NCBI GenBank assembly: GCA_030642465.1
Contig: DAOWNS010000101.1
Span: 1 to 6,774 of the forward strand
Length of the DNA stretch: 6,774 nucleotides
DNA from: Candidatus Thorarchaeota archaeon
GTDB taxonomy: Archaea; Asgardarchaeota; Thorarchaeia; Thorarchaeales; Thorarchaeaceae
Direction: 5' to 3'
Shown here: positions 1 through 6,128 of the stretch, in pieces
How positions within the stretch are numbered: the stretch's first letter is position 1
Layout of the letters: each line of letters opens with the position of its first letter
Translations under genes and position numbers: made by a program
The notes under the pieces: model-generated
Seen by the model: only the letters and a program-made list of their open reading frames with translations
Told to the model about the DNA's origin: nothing
Database searches by the model: none

Positions 1-22
1 CCGTGAAAAGCGTCGCTTGAAT

Positions 23-38
23 ACGGGCTTGTGCCCGT
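23..38. other. Small GC-rich hairpin near left edge
   Basis: A perfect 6-bp inverted repeat (ACGGGC / GCCCGT) encloses a TTGT tetraloop. It sits just before an AT-rich stretch at 41-47. A reading frame open from the window edge (frame 2) ends at a TAA at 44-46, so this could be the last few codons of an upstream gene or the stem of its terminator. No T-run follows the stem. The rest of 1-194 holds no gene that I can support; it is the leader of the downstream membrane-protein operon. Confidence 0.3.
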
Positions 39-39
39 G

Positions 40-48
40 GATATAAAC
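40..48. promoter_or_regulatory. Possible TATA-like element, orientation unclear
   Basis: The run GATATAAAC resembles an archaeal TATA box on either strand; the reverse complement reads GTTTATATC. On the plus strand it would give a leader of over 100 nt for the gene starting at 195. On the minus strand it would drive a gene lying off the left edge. No initiator or BRE element settles the choice. Confidence 0.2.
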
Positions 49-183
49 TAATCTGAAAATGCAGAATTGCCTTGTTATGGCATTGGTCGATTTGGTTGCT
101 TTTTCCAGTAGACGCCACAAAGGGTAAAAGCCGTTTCTTGCGATAAAAAGACGCAGTCTAGTGATTTTGATTGTCCGTGCTAA

Positions 184-192
184 GGTGAGGAG
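184..192 (+). promoter_or_regulatory. Ribosome binding site that decides a TTG start
   Basis: GGTGAGGAG contains GGTGA and GGAG, both matching the archaeal anti-Shine-Dalgarno. It lies 2 nt (from GGAG) or 6 nt (from GGTGA) before a TTG at 195-197. The first in-frame ATG, at 213-215, is 20 nt beyond the site and too far to use it well, so the TTG is preferred. Confidence 0.65.
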
Positions 193-194
193 TT

Positions 195-1601
195 TTGACA
201 GAAGAATCAAAGATGGATACCATTTTTGACCGGCCGCGGGGTCTCAGATTCATCGGCATTACGCAAATGACTTTCGGCGTTCTAGCCGCTGCTGGGGCCA
301 TAGGCATTTTTGTTGCATGGCGATTTGGAGTGCCTGAAATTGCTGAGTTGGGTTTAGTCTATGTGTTGCTCATCATCCTCGGAGCCGCCATTCCTAGCCT
401 TGTCATCGGAAACTATGTTGATGACCTCAGACGAAATGCAGTATTCGCCCAGATCTTCTATAGCACATTTGCCGCCATAACAGCTGGCTCATTCATCTTT
501 ATCAAGGGCCTCGGGTACTTCTGGACTATTCCGCTGTTCGATACGGAAATAGTTCTAGCAATCGGGAACGTGGCACTTCTCATCGTTGTTGTAGAAGCAA
601 TCTTCGCTCTGTATCTTATTATCCGTTGGAATCAAGTTGTTCCTCCGCCAGGTGCTGTAATTGAAAGAGATAGGCGAAAAGCTAGGATGATTGAGAAACG
701 GTTTCTACCAACTCCTCTATTGCCAAACCTACTAGGCCCTGATGGAAAAACAATCCTGACTCCTGAAGAAACTCAGCGAGTAATGGATATTCGGAAGTTG
801 GAAACTGATGAGGGGATGGCGATTCTTTGTTCAAACTGTGGGGGCGCCACTCCTCTTACGAAGATGGGCAACAACAACACAGTGCCATGCAGTTACTGTG
901 GAGTCACTCTAGCTGTCAGCAGTGTCTTTGTGCCATGCAAGAATCATCCAGAGTTCCTTGCCGCCACAACTTGTGCAGTTTGCGGAAACCGCTTTTGCAG
1001 AAGGTGCCTAACTGCTCAAGAGCCGCCAGTGGATGAAAGGTGGGAAGGCTCAACAGTCTATCTGTGCCGAAATTGCTTCGAGGGCCGTTTCCGACCCGCT
1101 GTCACAACTTCTTCGCTCGTAATCCCGATAGACAAGCTGTTTTCTCAATCTGGGAAACGTTTCTCAAGGGTGGGAGGTATCTACAAGAGGTTTCTTGGGA
1201 AGTACTTAGGAATCATGCGTTACGTACTTGAGTTCTCCATTAGATTGGCGGGAAGCGTAGCTAAAGGTAGCGGGAAAGGTAGGGGCGGTGATGATGCTGC
1301 AGCTATCATCATTGTCATCATTGTTGCAATCGTTGCGATTCCAGTTGCGATAGGTATCCTGATGCTTGCTGGATCAATCATTATCATCCCATTAATCTTC
1401 TATATTGGTCTCATAGGCATCACAATCGAAGCAGTGAAAATAATCAGACGAACAGACTTTCTCTCCATAGACAAAGCAAGGAAGAAGGGCATTGAAATTG
1501 GACGTCCGGTCAAAAAGGAGGAGTCTAAGCTTCGCGAGGCCCCCTTTACTCGGGAGCACGAACGCAATGATCCTATGGCAGAGACCTTCTTTAGGAGATG
1601 A
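195..1601 (+). CDS. Membrane protein with central zinc ribbon and B-box-like zinc finger
   Basis: Function unknown. The 468-residue protein has three parts. The N-terminus (about residues 18-145) holds roughly four hydrophobic helices. The middle holds a four-Cys zinc ribbon (C212, C215, C232, C235) and, 12 residues later, a B-box-like cross-brace: C248-x2-H251-x8-C260-x2-C263-x4-C268-x2-C271, closed by C291-x2-C294. The C-terminus has a very Ile-rich hydrophobic region (about 368-417) followed by a basic, charged tail. No signal peptide is evident. The zinc module is probably cytoplasmic and suited to protein contacts, as in B-box proteins generally; that is inference. The start is TTG, chosen for its Shine-Dalgarno site; ATG at 213 is the alternative and would remove six residues. 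The stop overlaps the possible ATG of the next gene, which carries the same zinc cassette, so the two are probably co-transcribed and may form a complex. The membrane parts are not recognised as any named family. Confidence 0.85.
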   Translation: MTEESKMDTIFDRPRGLRFIGITQMTFGVLAAAGAIGIFVAWRFGVPEIAELGLVYVLLIILGAAIPSLVIGNYVDDLRRNAVFAQIFYSTFAAITAGSFIFIKGLGYFWTIPLFDTEIVLAIGNVALLIVVVEAIFALYLIIRWNQVVPPPGAVIERDRRKARMIEKRFLPTPLLPNLLGPDGKTILTPEETQRVMDIRKLETDEGMAILCSNCGGATPLTKMGNNNTVPCSYCGVTLAVSSVFVPCKNHPEFLAATTCAVCGNRFCRRCLTAQEPPVDERWEGSTVYLCRNCFEGRFRPAVTTSSLVIPIDKLFSQSGKRFSRVGGIYKRFLGKYLGIMRYVLEFSIRLAGSVAKGSGKGRGGDDAAAIIIVIIVAIVAIPVAIGILMLAGSIIIIPLIFYIGLIGITIEAVKIIRRTDFLSIDKARKKGIEIGRPVKKEESKLREAPFTREHERNDPMAETFFRR

Positions 1602-1602
1602 T
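1593..1602 (+). promoter_or_regulatory. Ribosome binding site inside the end of the upstream gene
   Basis: AGGAGATGAT matches the ideal GGAGGTGAT at eight of nine positions and spans the upstream TGA stop (1599-1601). Three in-frame ATGs follow, at 1598, 1601 and 1607. AGGAG ends 0, 3 and 9 nt before them respectively, so only 1607 has normal spacing. The arrangement implies translational coupling. Confidence 0.55.
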
Positions 1603-1606
1603 GAAG

Positions 1607-2443
1607 ATGTTAAAGTCAACAATTATCTGTCCGGTCTGCGGCGGTCCTATTAGCATTCAGCATGATGACAAAGTGAATCGATGTGAGTATTGTGCAAATC
1701 CCGTCCTGGGTCCCAGTCAAAGCCGAGATTGTGTAAATCATCCTGGTAAGCTTGCAAAAGCAACCTGTCATGTTTGTGGCGATTTGATCTGCGAAGATTG
1801 CATGGAACGTCGAGCAGGTGATTATGGGGGCAAGCTGTTTACAGTCGTAAACTGCACCAAAAGGAAATGTGTTGCTGAGAGCGATTGGGCGAGATCTATC
1901 AATGAAAAGTACGAGAAACTCATAAACATGGACTGGGCAGATAAATCTGACAATTTTATCCTGCGAGTAACTGGTTTCGGAGCCGTAATTATGATGGTCT
2001 TCGAGCTCATTTTCATCCTCACCATGCTATACATTCAGTATTTCACGCCCTACGGCATTACAAGCAACGTGTCTTTCTTCCTATATCCCGGAGATGCGAT
2101 CATTGTGATGGGTCTCTTGGTTGTAGGAATGAATATCCTAGGGAACCTTCTCGGAGCGATACTACTTCAGACTTCACTACAAGTGCACATTCACGGGCGA
2201 CAGCTAGGAGCAGGAGTTGCCCTGATGTTTCTAATAATCATAGAAGCTATGTATCTATTGTACAGGGGTAGCTTCTTCAATCTCAGTGCCTATCCTGATC
2301 CGCTAATAGCTCAAATTCTTTTCATGGCGTTTCTGTTTTCTTCAATTCTCATTTTCGTGGGAGCTTCGATGGCCATATCTAATGGGATGAAGAAGCGGAA
2401 GCAGATGAAGGTAGCGAGAGAAACGCTAGGGCTTTCCAAATAG
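1607..2443 (+). CDS. Membrane protein with N-terminal zinc ribbon and B-box-like zinc finger
   Basis: Function unknown. It is a partner and probable partial paralogue of the upstream gene. Numbering from the longest start (ATG 1598, 281 residues), it has a zinc ribbon C11, C14, C29, C32, then 12 residues, then C45-x2-H48-x8-C57-x2-C60-x4-C65-x2-C68 and a final pair C86-x4-C91. Spacing from the ribbon through C68 matches the upstream protein exactly apart from two residues inside the ribbon loop. Shared words include NHP and A-x-T-C-x-V-C-G. Four hydrophobic helices follow at about 125-147, 163-190, 205-222 and 237-260, ending in a short basic tail. The zinc cassette is therefore N-terminal here, whereas it lies between two membrane regions in the neighbour. 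The start at 1607 is chosen on ribosome-site spacing; 1598 (ATGA overlap) and 1601 are alternatives that add three or two residues. It converges on adenine deaminase, with 45 bp between stops. Confidence 0.82.
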   Translation: MLKSTIICPVCGGPISIQHDDKVNRCEYCANPVLGPSQSRDCVNHPGKLAKATCHVCGDLICEDCMERRAGDYGGKLFTVVNCTKRKCVAESDWARSINEKYEKLINMDWADKSDNFILRVTGFGAVIMMVFELIFILTMLYIQYFTPYGITSNVSFFLYPGDAIIVMGLLVVGMNILGNLLGAILLQTSLQVHIHGRQLGAGVALMFLIIIEAMYLLYRGSFFNLSAYPDPLIAQILFMAFLFSSILIFVGASMAISNGMKKRKQMKVARETLGLSK

Positions 2444-2488
2444 GTAATACGCCAAACTGAATTGGAAGGAAGCTTTTGTCCAGAAGAA

Positions 2489-4240
2489 TCATGCTTCTTC
2501 CGGAATTTCAAATAGGCCTATGATTCGTTGTTTTTCAACGTCTATCAATCCAAGGTCAGAAATCTTAAGCTTAGGAATCACTGGCAATGAAAGGAAGGCC
2601 ATTGCCATGAACGGTTCATCCAACGTTGTGCCAATGACGTGGGCCGCTTCATTCAGAGCTTTTAGCTTCTCACTCACTTCTTCAATTGGCCGGTCCGACA
2701 TTAGACCAGCAATCGGCAAGGGGAGCGCTTCCAAAACTTCGCCATCGCGTACAATCGTTATCCCACCATGCATCCGCACTATCTGAATTGCCGCATCAAT
2801 GAGATCATGATCATTTGTAGCAACTGCAACTATGTTGTGACTATCGTGCGCAACTGATGAAACCATAGCACCTTCTTTGATACCAGTTCCTTTAACGAAT
2901 CCAACTGCATGAGGTTCTGTTGCATTATGGCGTTCTATGATGGAAACTTTTGCAAGATCGCGGTCGATATCAGGAACAGCCAGACCATCCACTACACGTA
3001 CTTCTTCCACTAAATGTTCAGTTATGAGCTGATGAGGAATCATACCAATCACATTCATGAGTTCCCCTTCAGCCTTCACTTGGAAATCGTGAGGCTCTAG
3101 CCAGCTGATGTTCACGGACCTTCTTAGGCGCGGAGTTGCAATCTCACCCATTTCCTTTACTAGCACACCATCCTTTGCTACAAGCTCGCCTCTCTTGAAC
3201 ACCATCTTCACATTGATTTTCTTGAGACTATCAAGAACAACGAGGTCTGCGTTGTGACCTGGAGCAATAGACCCCTTATGTCTGAGACCGTAGTGCCTCG
3301 CAGTAGAAATCGTTGCAGCTTTTATGGCTACGATTGGGTCCACGCCTAGAGCAATTGCATCACGTACCATGCTGTCGATGTGTCCCTTAGTGACAAGATC
3401 TAGAGTATTGCGATCGTCAGTCACAAAACTACAGAACATGGAACTTCCTGGATTCAGAATGCCTACAAGAGCCTTGAGATTCTTGGCCGTGGACCCTTCT
3501 CTGATATGAATTTGCATCCCAACGGCTAGTTTCTCCTTAGCCTCCTCCAAGGTTGTGCATTCATGCTCCGAGGTTATACGCGCCACAGCATAGGCGTTTA
3601 GACTCATTCCGGATAGACCCGGAGCATGACCATCTATCCGCTTATTATGATGCATTGCAACTCGTATCTTCCCAAGGACTTGCGGATCTCTATAGACAAC
3701 TCCGGGGTAATTCATCACCTCAGCCAGTCCAAGGACATACGGCTCGGTCATTAGCGGTTTAATGTCTAGGGAGTCAAGAGCCACGCCGTTGGTTTCTAAA
3801 TCAGTTGATGGAACACAAGATGGCAACATGACATAGAAGTCCAGCAGACCACTTCGCATGCTCTTGCGCATGAACATGATCCCTTCCATGCCGAGAACGT
3901 TTGCAATCTCGTGAGGGTCTGCAATCACGGCACCGGTGCCATGTGGTACAACAGCGCGAGCATATTGAATGGGAGTGACCATTGAAGACTCAATGTGTAC
4001 GTGTCCATCAATAAAGGAGGGGGCGACATATTGGCCCTTCATATCAATAACAGAATTACCCTCGTATTTGCCAATACCAGCGATATAGCCCCTATGAATG
4101 GCAATATCGCCTTCAATGATGTCATTAATAAAGACGTTGACAACTGACGCATTCTTTAGAACGAGATCTGCGCGTGCTCTGCCTGAAGCAACGTCAATCA
4201 TTTGCTCGAGCGGGTATGCTTCTTCCTCGACACCAAACAT
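2489..4240 (-). CDS. ade: Adenine deaminase
   Basis: Hydrolyses adenine to hypoxanthine and ammonia in purine salvage; cytoplasmic. At 583 residues it has the usual length of the Ade family (amidohydrolase superfamily; the E. coli enzyme is about 588). Visible motifs in order: F76-I-D-G-H80-V-H82-I-E-S-S, the HxH metal pair on the first barrel strand; A107-D-P-H110-E-I-A-N; D203-G-H205-A-P; S224-E-H226-E; T274-D-D276, the acidic catalytic strand; then A326-P-G-H-N-A-D-L, typical of the composite beta domain. The family-specific C-terminal domain follows, with S462-V-A-H-D-S-H-N and E542-P-F-M-A-M-A-F-L-S-L-P. All expected metal and catalytic positions appear intact. The ATG start is supported by GGAGTGAT at 4246-4253, 5 nt upstream. 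It is transcribed alone, divergent from the C2H2 zinc-finger gene and convergent with the zinc/B-box membrane operon. No local gene suggests a pathway partner. Function assignment is secure from motif order and length. Confidence 0.97.
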   Translation of the reverse strand: MFGVEEEAYPLEQMIDVASGRARADLVLKNASVVNVFINDIIEGDIAIHRGYIAGIGKYEGNSVIDMKGQYVAPSFIDGHVHIESSMVTPIQYARAVVPHGTGAVIADPHEIANVLGMEGIMFMRKSMRSGLLDFYVMLPSCVPSTDLETNGVALDSLDIKPLMTEPYVLGLAEVMNYPGVVYRDPQVLGKIRVAMHHNKRIDGHAPGLSGMSLNAYAVARITSEHECTTLEEAKEKLAVGMQIHIREGSTAKNLKALVGILNPGSSMFCSFVTDDRNTLDLVTKGHIDSMVRDAIALGVDPIVAIKAATISTARHYGLRHKGSIAPGHNADLVVLDSLKKINVKMVFKRGELVAKDGVLVKEMGEIATPRLRRSVNISWLEPHDFQVKAEGELMNVIGMIPHQLITEHLVEEVRVVDGLAVPDIDRDLAKVSIIERHNATEPHAVGFVKGTGIKEGAMVSSVAHDSHNIVAVATNDHDLIDAAIQIVRMHGGITIVRDGEVLEALPLPIAGLMSDRPIEEVSEKLKALNEAAHVIGTTLDEPFMAMAFLSLPVIPKLKISDLGLIDVEKQRIIGLFEIPEEA

Positions 4241-4245
4241 TGCTA

Positions 4246-4253
4246 ATCACTCC
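4246..4253 (-). promoter_or_regulatory. Ribosome binding site of adenine deaminase
   Basis: On the minus strand this reads GGAGTGAT, one base away from part of the ideal GGAGGTGAT when a single gap is allowed. It sits 5 nt before the ATG and supports the full-length start over the later in-frame ATG at residue 14. Confidence 0.6.
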
Positions 4254-4291
4254 CGTATCATTCGCCTTAAAGTATGAAAAGGGTTTCCCAA

Positions 4292-4300
4292 TGTATATGC
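4292..4300 (-). promoter_or_regulatory. Possible TATA box for adenine deaminase
   Basis: On the minus strand this reads GCATATACA. It lies just over 50 nt before the start codon, which would give a leader of roughly 25-30 nt containing the ribosome binding site. There is no clear purine-rich BRE, so the call rests on position and AT content. Confidence 0.3.
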
Positions 4301-4309
4301 TAGTATGAT

Positions 4310-4320
4310 GTTGGACCAAC
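4310..4320. promoter_or_regulatory. Short palindrome in divergent promoter region
   Basis: GTTGGACCAAC is a perfect inverted repeat with 5-bp arms around a central A. It lies between the two outward-facing TATA-like elements, where an operator for one or both genes could sit. An 11-bp palindrome can arise by chance, so this is only a candidate. Confidence 0.22.
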
Positions 4321-4368
4321 TATTGAACTTCGACCACATGGTTATTCTCAAAGTCCAAAACCCAACAC

Positions 4369-4378
4369 TTTTATATAG
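4369..4378 (+). promoter_or_regulatory. Archaeal TATA box for the C2H2 zinc-finger gene
   Basis: TTTTATATAG is a near-ideal archaeal TATA box, the strongest promoter element in the window. Transcription starting about 25 nt past its centre would begin around 4398-4404, only a few bases before the ATG at 4407. No Shine-Dalgarno site is present in that gap, so the transcript is probably leaderless or nearly so. Confidence 0.6.
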
Positions 4379-4406
4379 TTAAGTACACAATAGTTAATTG
4401 ATAACA

Positions 4407-4526
4407 ATGCACGCAAGTAAGACAAACAAGTTCGAGTGCAAGCTCTGTGGTGATTCCTTCAGCTCCCAGGCGGAGATGAAGAGCCATGCCATGGATAAAC
4501 ACCCGGAAGTAATGAAGGGAAAATGA
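4407..4526 (+). CDS. Single C2H2 zinc-finger microprotein (39 residues)
   Basis: This small gene encodes 39 residues, almost all one classical C2H2 finger: C11-x2-C14-x12-H27-x4-H32, with the expected aromatic F9 before the first Cys and the core hydrophobics F18 and M24 (F-x5-hydrophobic). Basic residues cluster at both ends (K5, K8, K12; K37, K39). The fit to the consensus, the TATA box 30 nt upstream and the terminator-like hairpin just after the stop make it a convincing free-standing gene despite its size. Small single-finger proteins are known in archaea, where they are suspected DNA-, RNA- or protein-binding regulators; the target here cannot be told. There is no ribosome binding site before the ATG, consistent with leaderless translation. 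It is divergent from adenine deaminase, with 166 bp between starts, but a regulatory link between them is only a possibility. Confidence 0.82.
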   Translation: MHASKTNKFECKLCGDSFSSQAEMKSHAMDKHPEVMKGK

Positions 4527-4549
4527 ATTTTTCTTTGTTCTCCTCCTCT

Positions 4550-4573
4550 GTCCCCGATCTTCAGGTCGGGGAC
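4550..4573 (+). terminator. Hairpin with pyrimidine tracts, probable terminator
   Basis: GTCCCCGATC and GGTCGGGGAC form a 10-bp stem with one T-G wobble and a TTCA tetraloop, 23 nt after the zinc-finger stop codon. It is preceded by a T- and C-rich run (4528-4549) and followed by another (4574-4588). Archaeal termination usually depends on T-rich tracts, so the flanking pyrimidines may matter as much as the stem. The next gene has its own promoter-like sequence downstream, which agrees with an end of transcription here. Confidence 0.55.
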
Positions 4574-4594
4574 TATCTCTCTCCTTTTGGCAAC

Positions 4595-4604
4595 GATTTA
4601 ATAC
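4595..4604 (+). promoter_or_regulatory. Possible TATA box for the S-component/cofE operon
   Basis: GATTTAATAC lies just under 80 nt before the ATG at 4674. A start of transcription near 4625-4630 would leave a leader of about 45 nt that contains the ribosome binding site AAGGAGAT at 4655-4662. That site is 11 nt from the ATG, slightly longer than usual; no in-frame start lies closer. Confidence 0.3.
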
Positions 4605-4673
4605 TCTCTAGCTTTCAAGCAGCCTTGTTGAGCCAATCCTACAAATTAGTGTAGAAGGAGATACACTGCGCCG

Positions 4674-5357
4674 ATGCCATGGCTGAAAATCAAACCGGTT
4701 CGTAAGGATTCCAAGAGTATAGCCCTTCTAGCTCTGTTCAGTGCGATGGTCATCATGCTTGAAGCGTACCCCATTCTCGGGGTCACTGACATCAGGACAG
4801 TTGGATTCTTCACTCTCGACCCAACAGGAATTCCTATGGTGATTGTTCTTCTTGGATTGGGTGGTTTCTACTCAATCATCACCATTTTCATTATGTGGGT
4901 TTTAATTGCATACAGAGGAAAAGTGGCAGGTGCTACATTCAAAGGTGTAGCTGAGTTGCTTACGATTCTGGGAATAGTATTTGCCAGGAAAATAACGCGC
5001 AGAGGCAAGATGAGCAAAGGGAAAGAAATTCTTGTTTGGATTGTAGTTGCTTCTCTATTCAGATCAGTAGGCATGTTCTTCTCAACCCTCGTTTTGTCGC
5101 CTTACTTTTATGCGGTATCTTTTGAGCTTGCCCTCGCAGATGCAATCCTGTATTTTCCATGGAACATCGTGCAGGCGTGCATCAATGTCATAGGGGGCGT
5201 CCTCCTCTACAACGCGATACCTATAGAGCTCAAGCTACAAGCTGGGTTTGGTGAGAATACAAGTTTAGGCAAACCAATTGTAGAAGAGATCCCGCCGGAT
5301 GAAATACCTGAAGCAAAGGAAATCGACGAAATAGAATCCTTGGAAAAGAGCGGATAG
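4674..5357 (+). CDS. ECF transporter S component, RibU-like membrane protein
   Basis: Probably the substrate-binding membrane subunit of an energy-coupling-factor vitamin importer. The 227-residue protein has five to six hydrophobic helices (about 15-33, 52-78, 86-104, 118-142 and 157-181). Helix 1 contains A20-x3-A24, the AxxxA pattern that S components use to dock on EcfT. The segment L48-D-P-T-G-I-P and the helix with G91-V-A-E-L-L, plus the late F161-P-W-N-I-V-Q, recall the riboflavin-binding RibU group (D-x-S-D-I-P, G-E-x-A-N, P-F-N-x-x-K), but the match is partial and the ligand is not certain. After the last helix there is an unusual hydrophilic tail (about 186-227) with eleven acidic residues. 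No EcfA or EcfT gene is in the window, as expected if a shared module is encoded elsewhere. The gene lies 5 nt before cofE and is surely co-transcribed, which makes a flavin or deazaflavin-related ligand plausible; this is inference. Confidence 0.7.
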   Translation: MPWLKIKPVRKDSKSIALLALFSAMVIMLEAYPILGVTDIRTVGFFTLDPTGIPMVIVLLGLGGFYSIITIFIMWVLIAYRGKVAGATFKGVAELLTILGIVFARKITRRGKMSKGKEILVWIVVASLFRSVGMFFSTLVLSPYFYAVSFELALADAILYFPWNIVQACINVIGGVLLYNAIPIELKLQAGFGENTSLGKPIVEEIPPDEIPEAKEIDEIESLEKSG

Positions 5358-5362
5358 ATATC

Positions 5363-6118
5363 ATGCGAACTCAGCATCTTGAGATAATACCAATTGAAGG
5401 CATGCCTTTGGTGAAGGAGCTGGATGACCTACCTAAGTTGATACTGGCAGTCCTTCAAGCTGACACACAGGAACCAAAACCAGGTGATATCCTAATCGTG
5501 TCACATTCTATTGTATCAGTTGCAGAAGGAAGAGTCTTCGATAAAGAAGCAATGAATATCTCTAACAAGGCAAGAATGATTGCTGAGAAAAGTGGTCAGG
5601 AACCTGAAAAGGTGGAGCTTGCTCTTCGTGAAGCAGACAAGATAATTCGAGAATCCCCTGTGCTAATCACAGAAACCAAACAAGGGATTATCACTGATTA
5701 TTCAGGTGTCGACAGCAGCAATGCACCATCAGGGAAATTAATCGCTTTGCCGGAGGATCCAGACAAATCAGCTAACTTACTCCATGTTATGCTTTCTAAG
5801 GCTTTGAGGTTCCACCTGCCCGTAATGATCTGCGATACTCAAGGCCGGCCTTGGAGAAATGGAGCAACCAATATCGCAATAGGAATCGCTGGGATTTCCC
5901 CCTTCACAGATAACAAAGGTAGAAAGGACCTGTACGGAAGAGAGCTTCGGTCTTCTCTGGTTTGTCTAGCTGATGAACTTGCCTCTGCGGCAGAACTCGT
6001 GATGGGTCAAGCGGATGAAGGAATCCCTGTTGTCTTGATTAGAGGTATAGAGTATGAACGGAGGAATGGCTCTGCATCTGACATACTCAGGTCTAGCGAA
6101 AAGAATCTCTTCCTGTGA
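5363..6118 (+). CDS. cofE: Coenzyme F420-0:L-glutamate ligase
   Basis: Adds L-glutamate, with GTP, to F420-0 to form F420-1 and then F420-2, the last steps of coenzyme F420 synthesis; cytoplasmic. At 251 residues it matches stand-alone archaeal CofE (about 250) and lacks the C-terminal nitroreductase-like domain of actinobacterial FbiB. Motifs in order: I8-P-I-E-G-M-P-L near the N-terminus; G41-D-I-L-I-V followed by A54-E-G-R57; G115-V-D117-S-S-N120; L129-P-E-D-P-D-K-S-A; C157-D158-T-x-G-R; W164-R-N-G with A172-I-G-I-A-G; D189-L-Y-G-R-E-L; D204-E-L-A-S-A-A; M214-G-Q; and R227-G. D117 and D158 occupy the conserved acidic positions thought to hold the metal ions. Two usually conserved positions differ: V53 where the family mostly has Lys before A-E-G-R, and Y113 where Asn is usual before A/S-G-x-D. 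There is no good ribosome binding site, so translation is probably coupled to the S-component gene 5 nt upstream. A close paralogue with another acceptor is the main alternative. Confidence 0.92.
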   Translation: MRTQHLEIIPIEGMPLVKELDDLPKLILAVLQADTQEPKPGDILIVSHSIVSVAEGRVFDKEAMNISNKARMIAEKSGQEPEKVELALREADKIIRESPVLITETKQGIITDYSGVDSSNAPSGKLIALPEDPDKSANLLHVMLSKALRFHLPVMICDTQGRPWRNGATNIAIGIAGISPFTDNKGRKDLYGRELRSSLVCLADELASAAELVMGQADEGIPVVLIRGIEYERRNGSASDILRSSEKNLFL

Positions 6119-6128
6119 AATGCCATCG

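Noticed and set aside
3..56. Possible C/D-box small RNA (GTGAAAA near 3-9, CTGA at 53-56)
   Set aside because: The C box matches poorly and no convincing internal D' and C' boxes are present; a 4-base D box is expected by chance.
213..215. ATG as the start of the first membrane protein
   Set aside because: It is 20 nt from the only good ribosome binding site, which instead fits the TTG at 195. It remains a possible alternative.
827..1231. Open frames of 60-70 codons inside the first zinc/B-box gene
   Set aside because: They lie in other frames of a well-supported gene, have no ribosome sites, and their Cys-rich content only reflects the zinc-motif codons of the true frame.
2444..2488. Terminator hairpin between the convergent membrane-protein and adenine deaminase genes
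   Set aside because: The 45-bp gap has no stable inverted repeat and no long T-tract on either strand.
2520..3762. Plus-strand open frames antisense to adenine deaminase
   Set aside because: They are shadows of a full-length conserved enzyme on the other strand; their translations show no recognisable domain.
4527..4673. Riboswitch or structured leader before the S-component gene, as in bacterial flavin transporters
   Set aside because: Apart from the terminator-like hairpin I see no conserved FMN-aptamer segments, and the predicted leader after the TATA-like element is too short for one.
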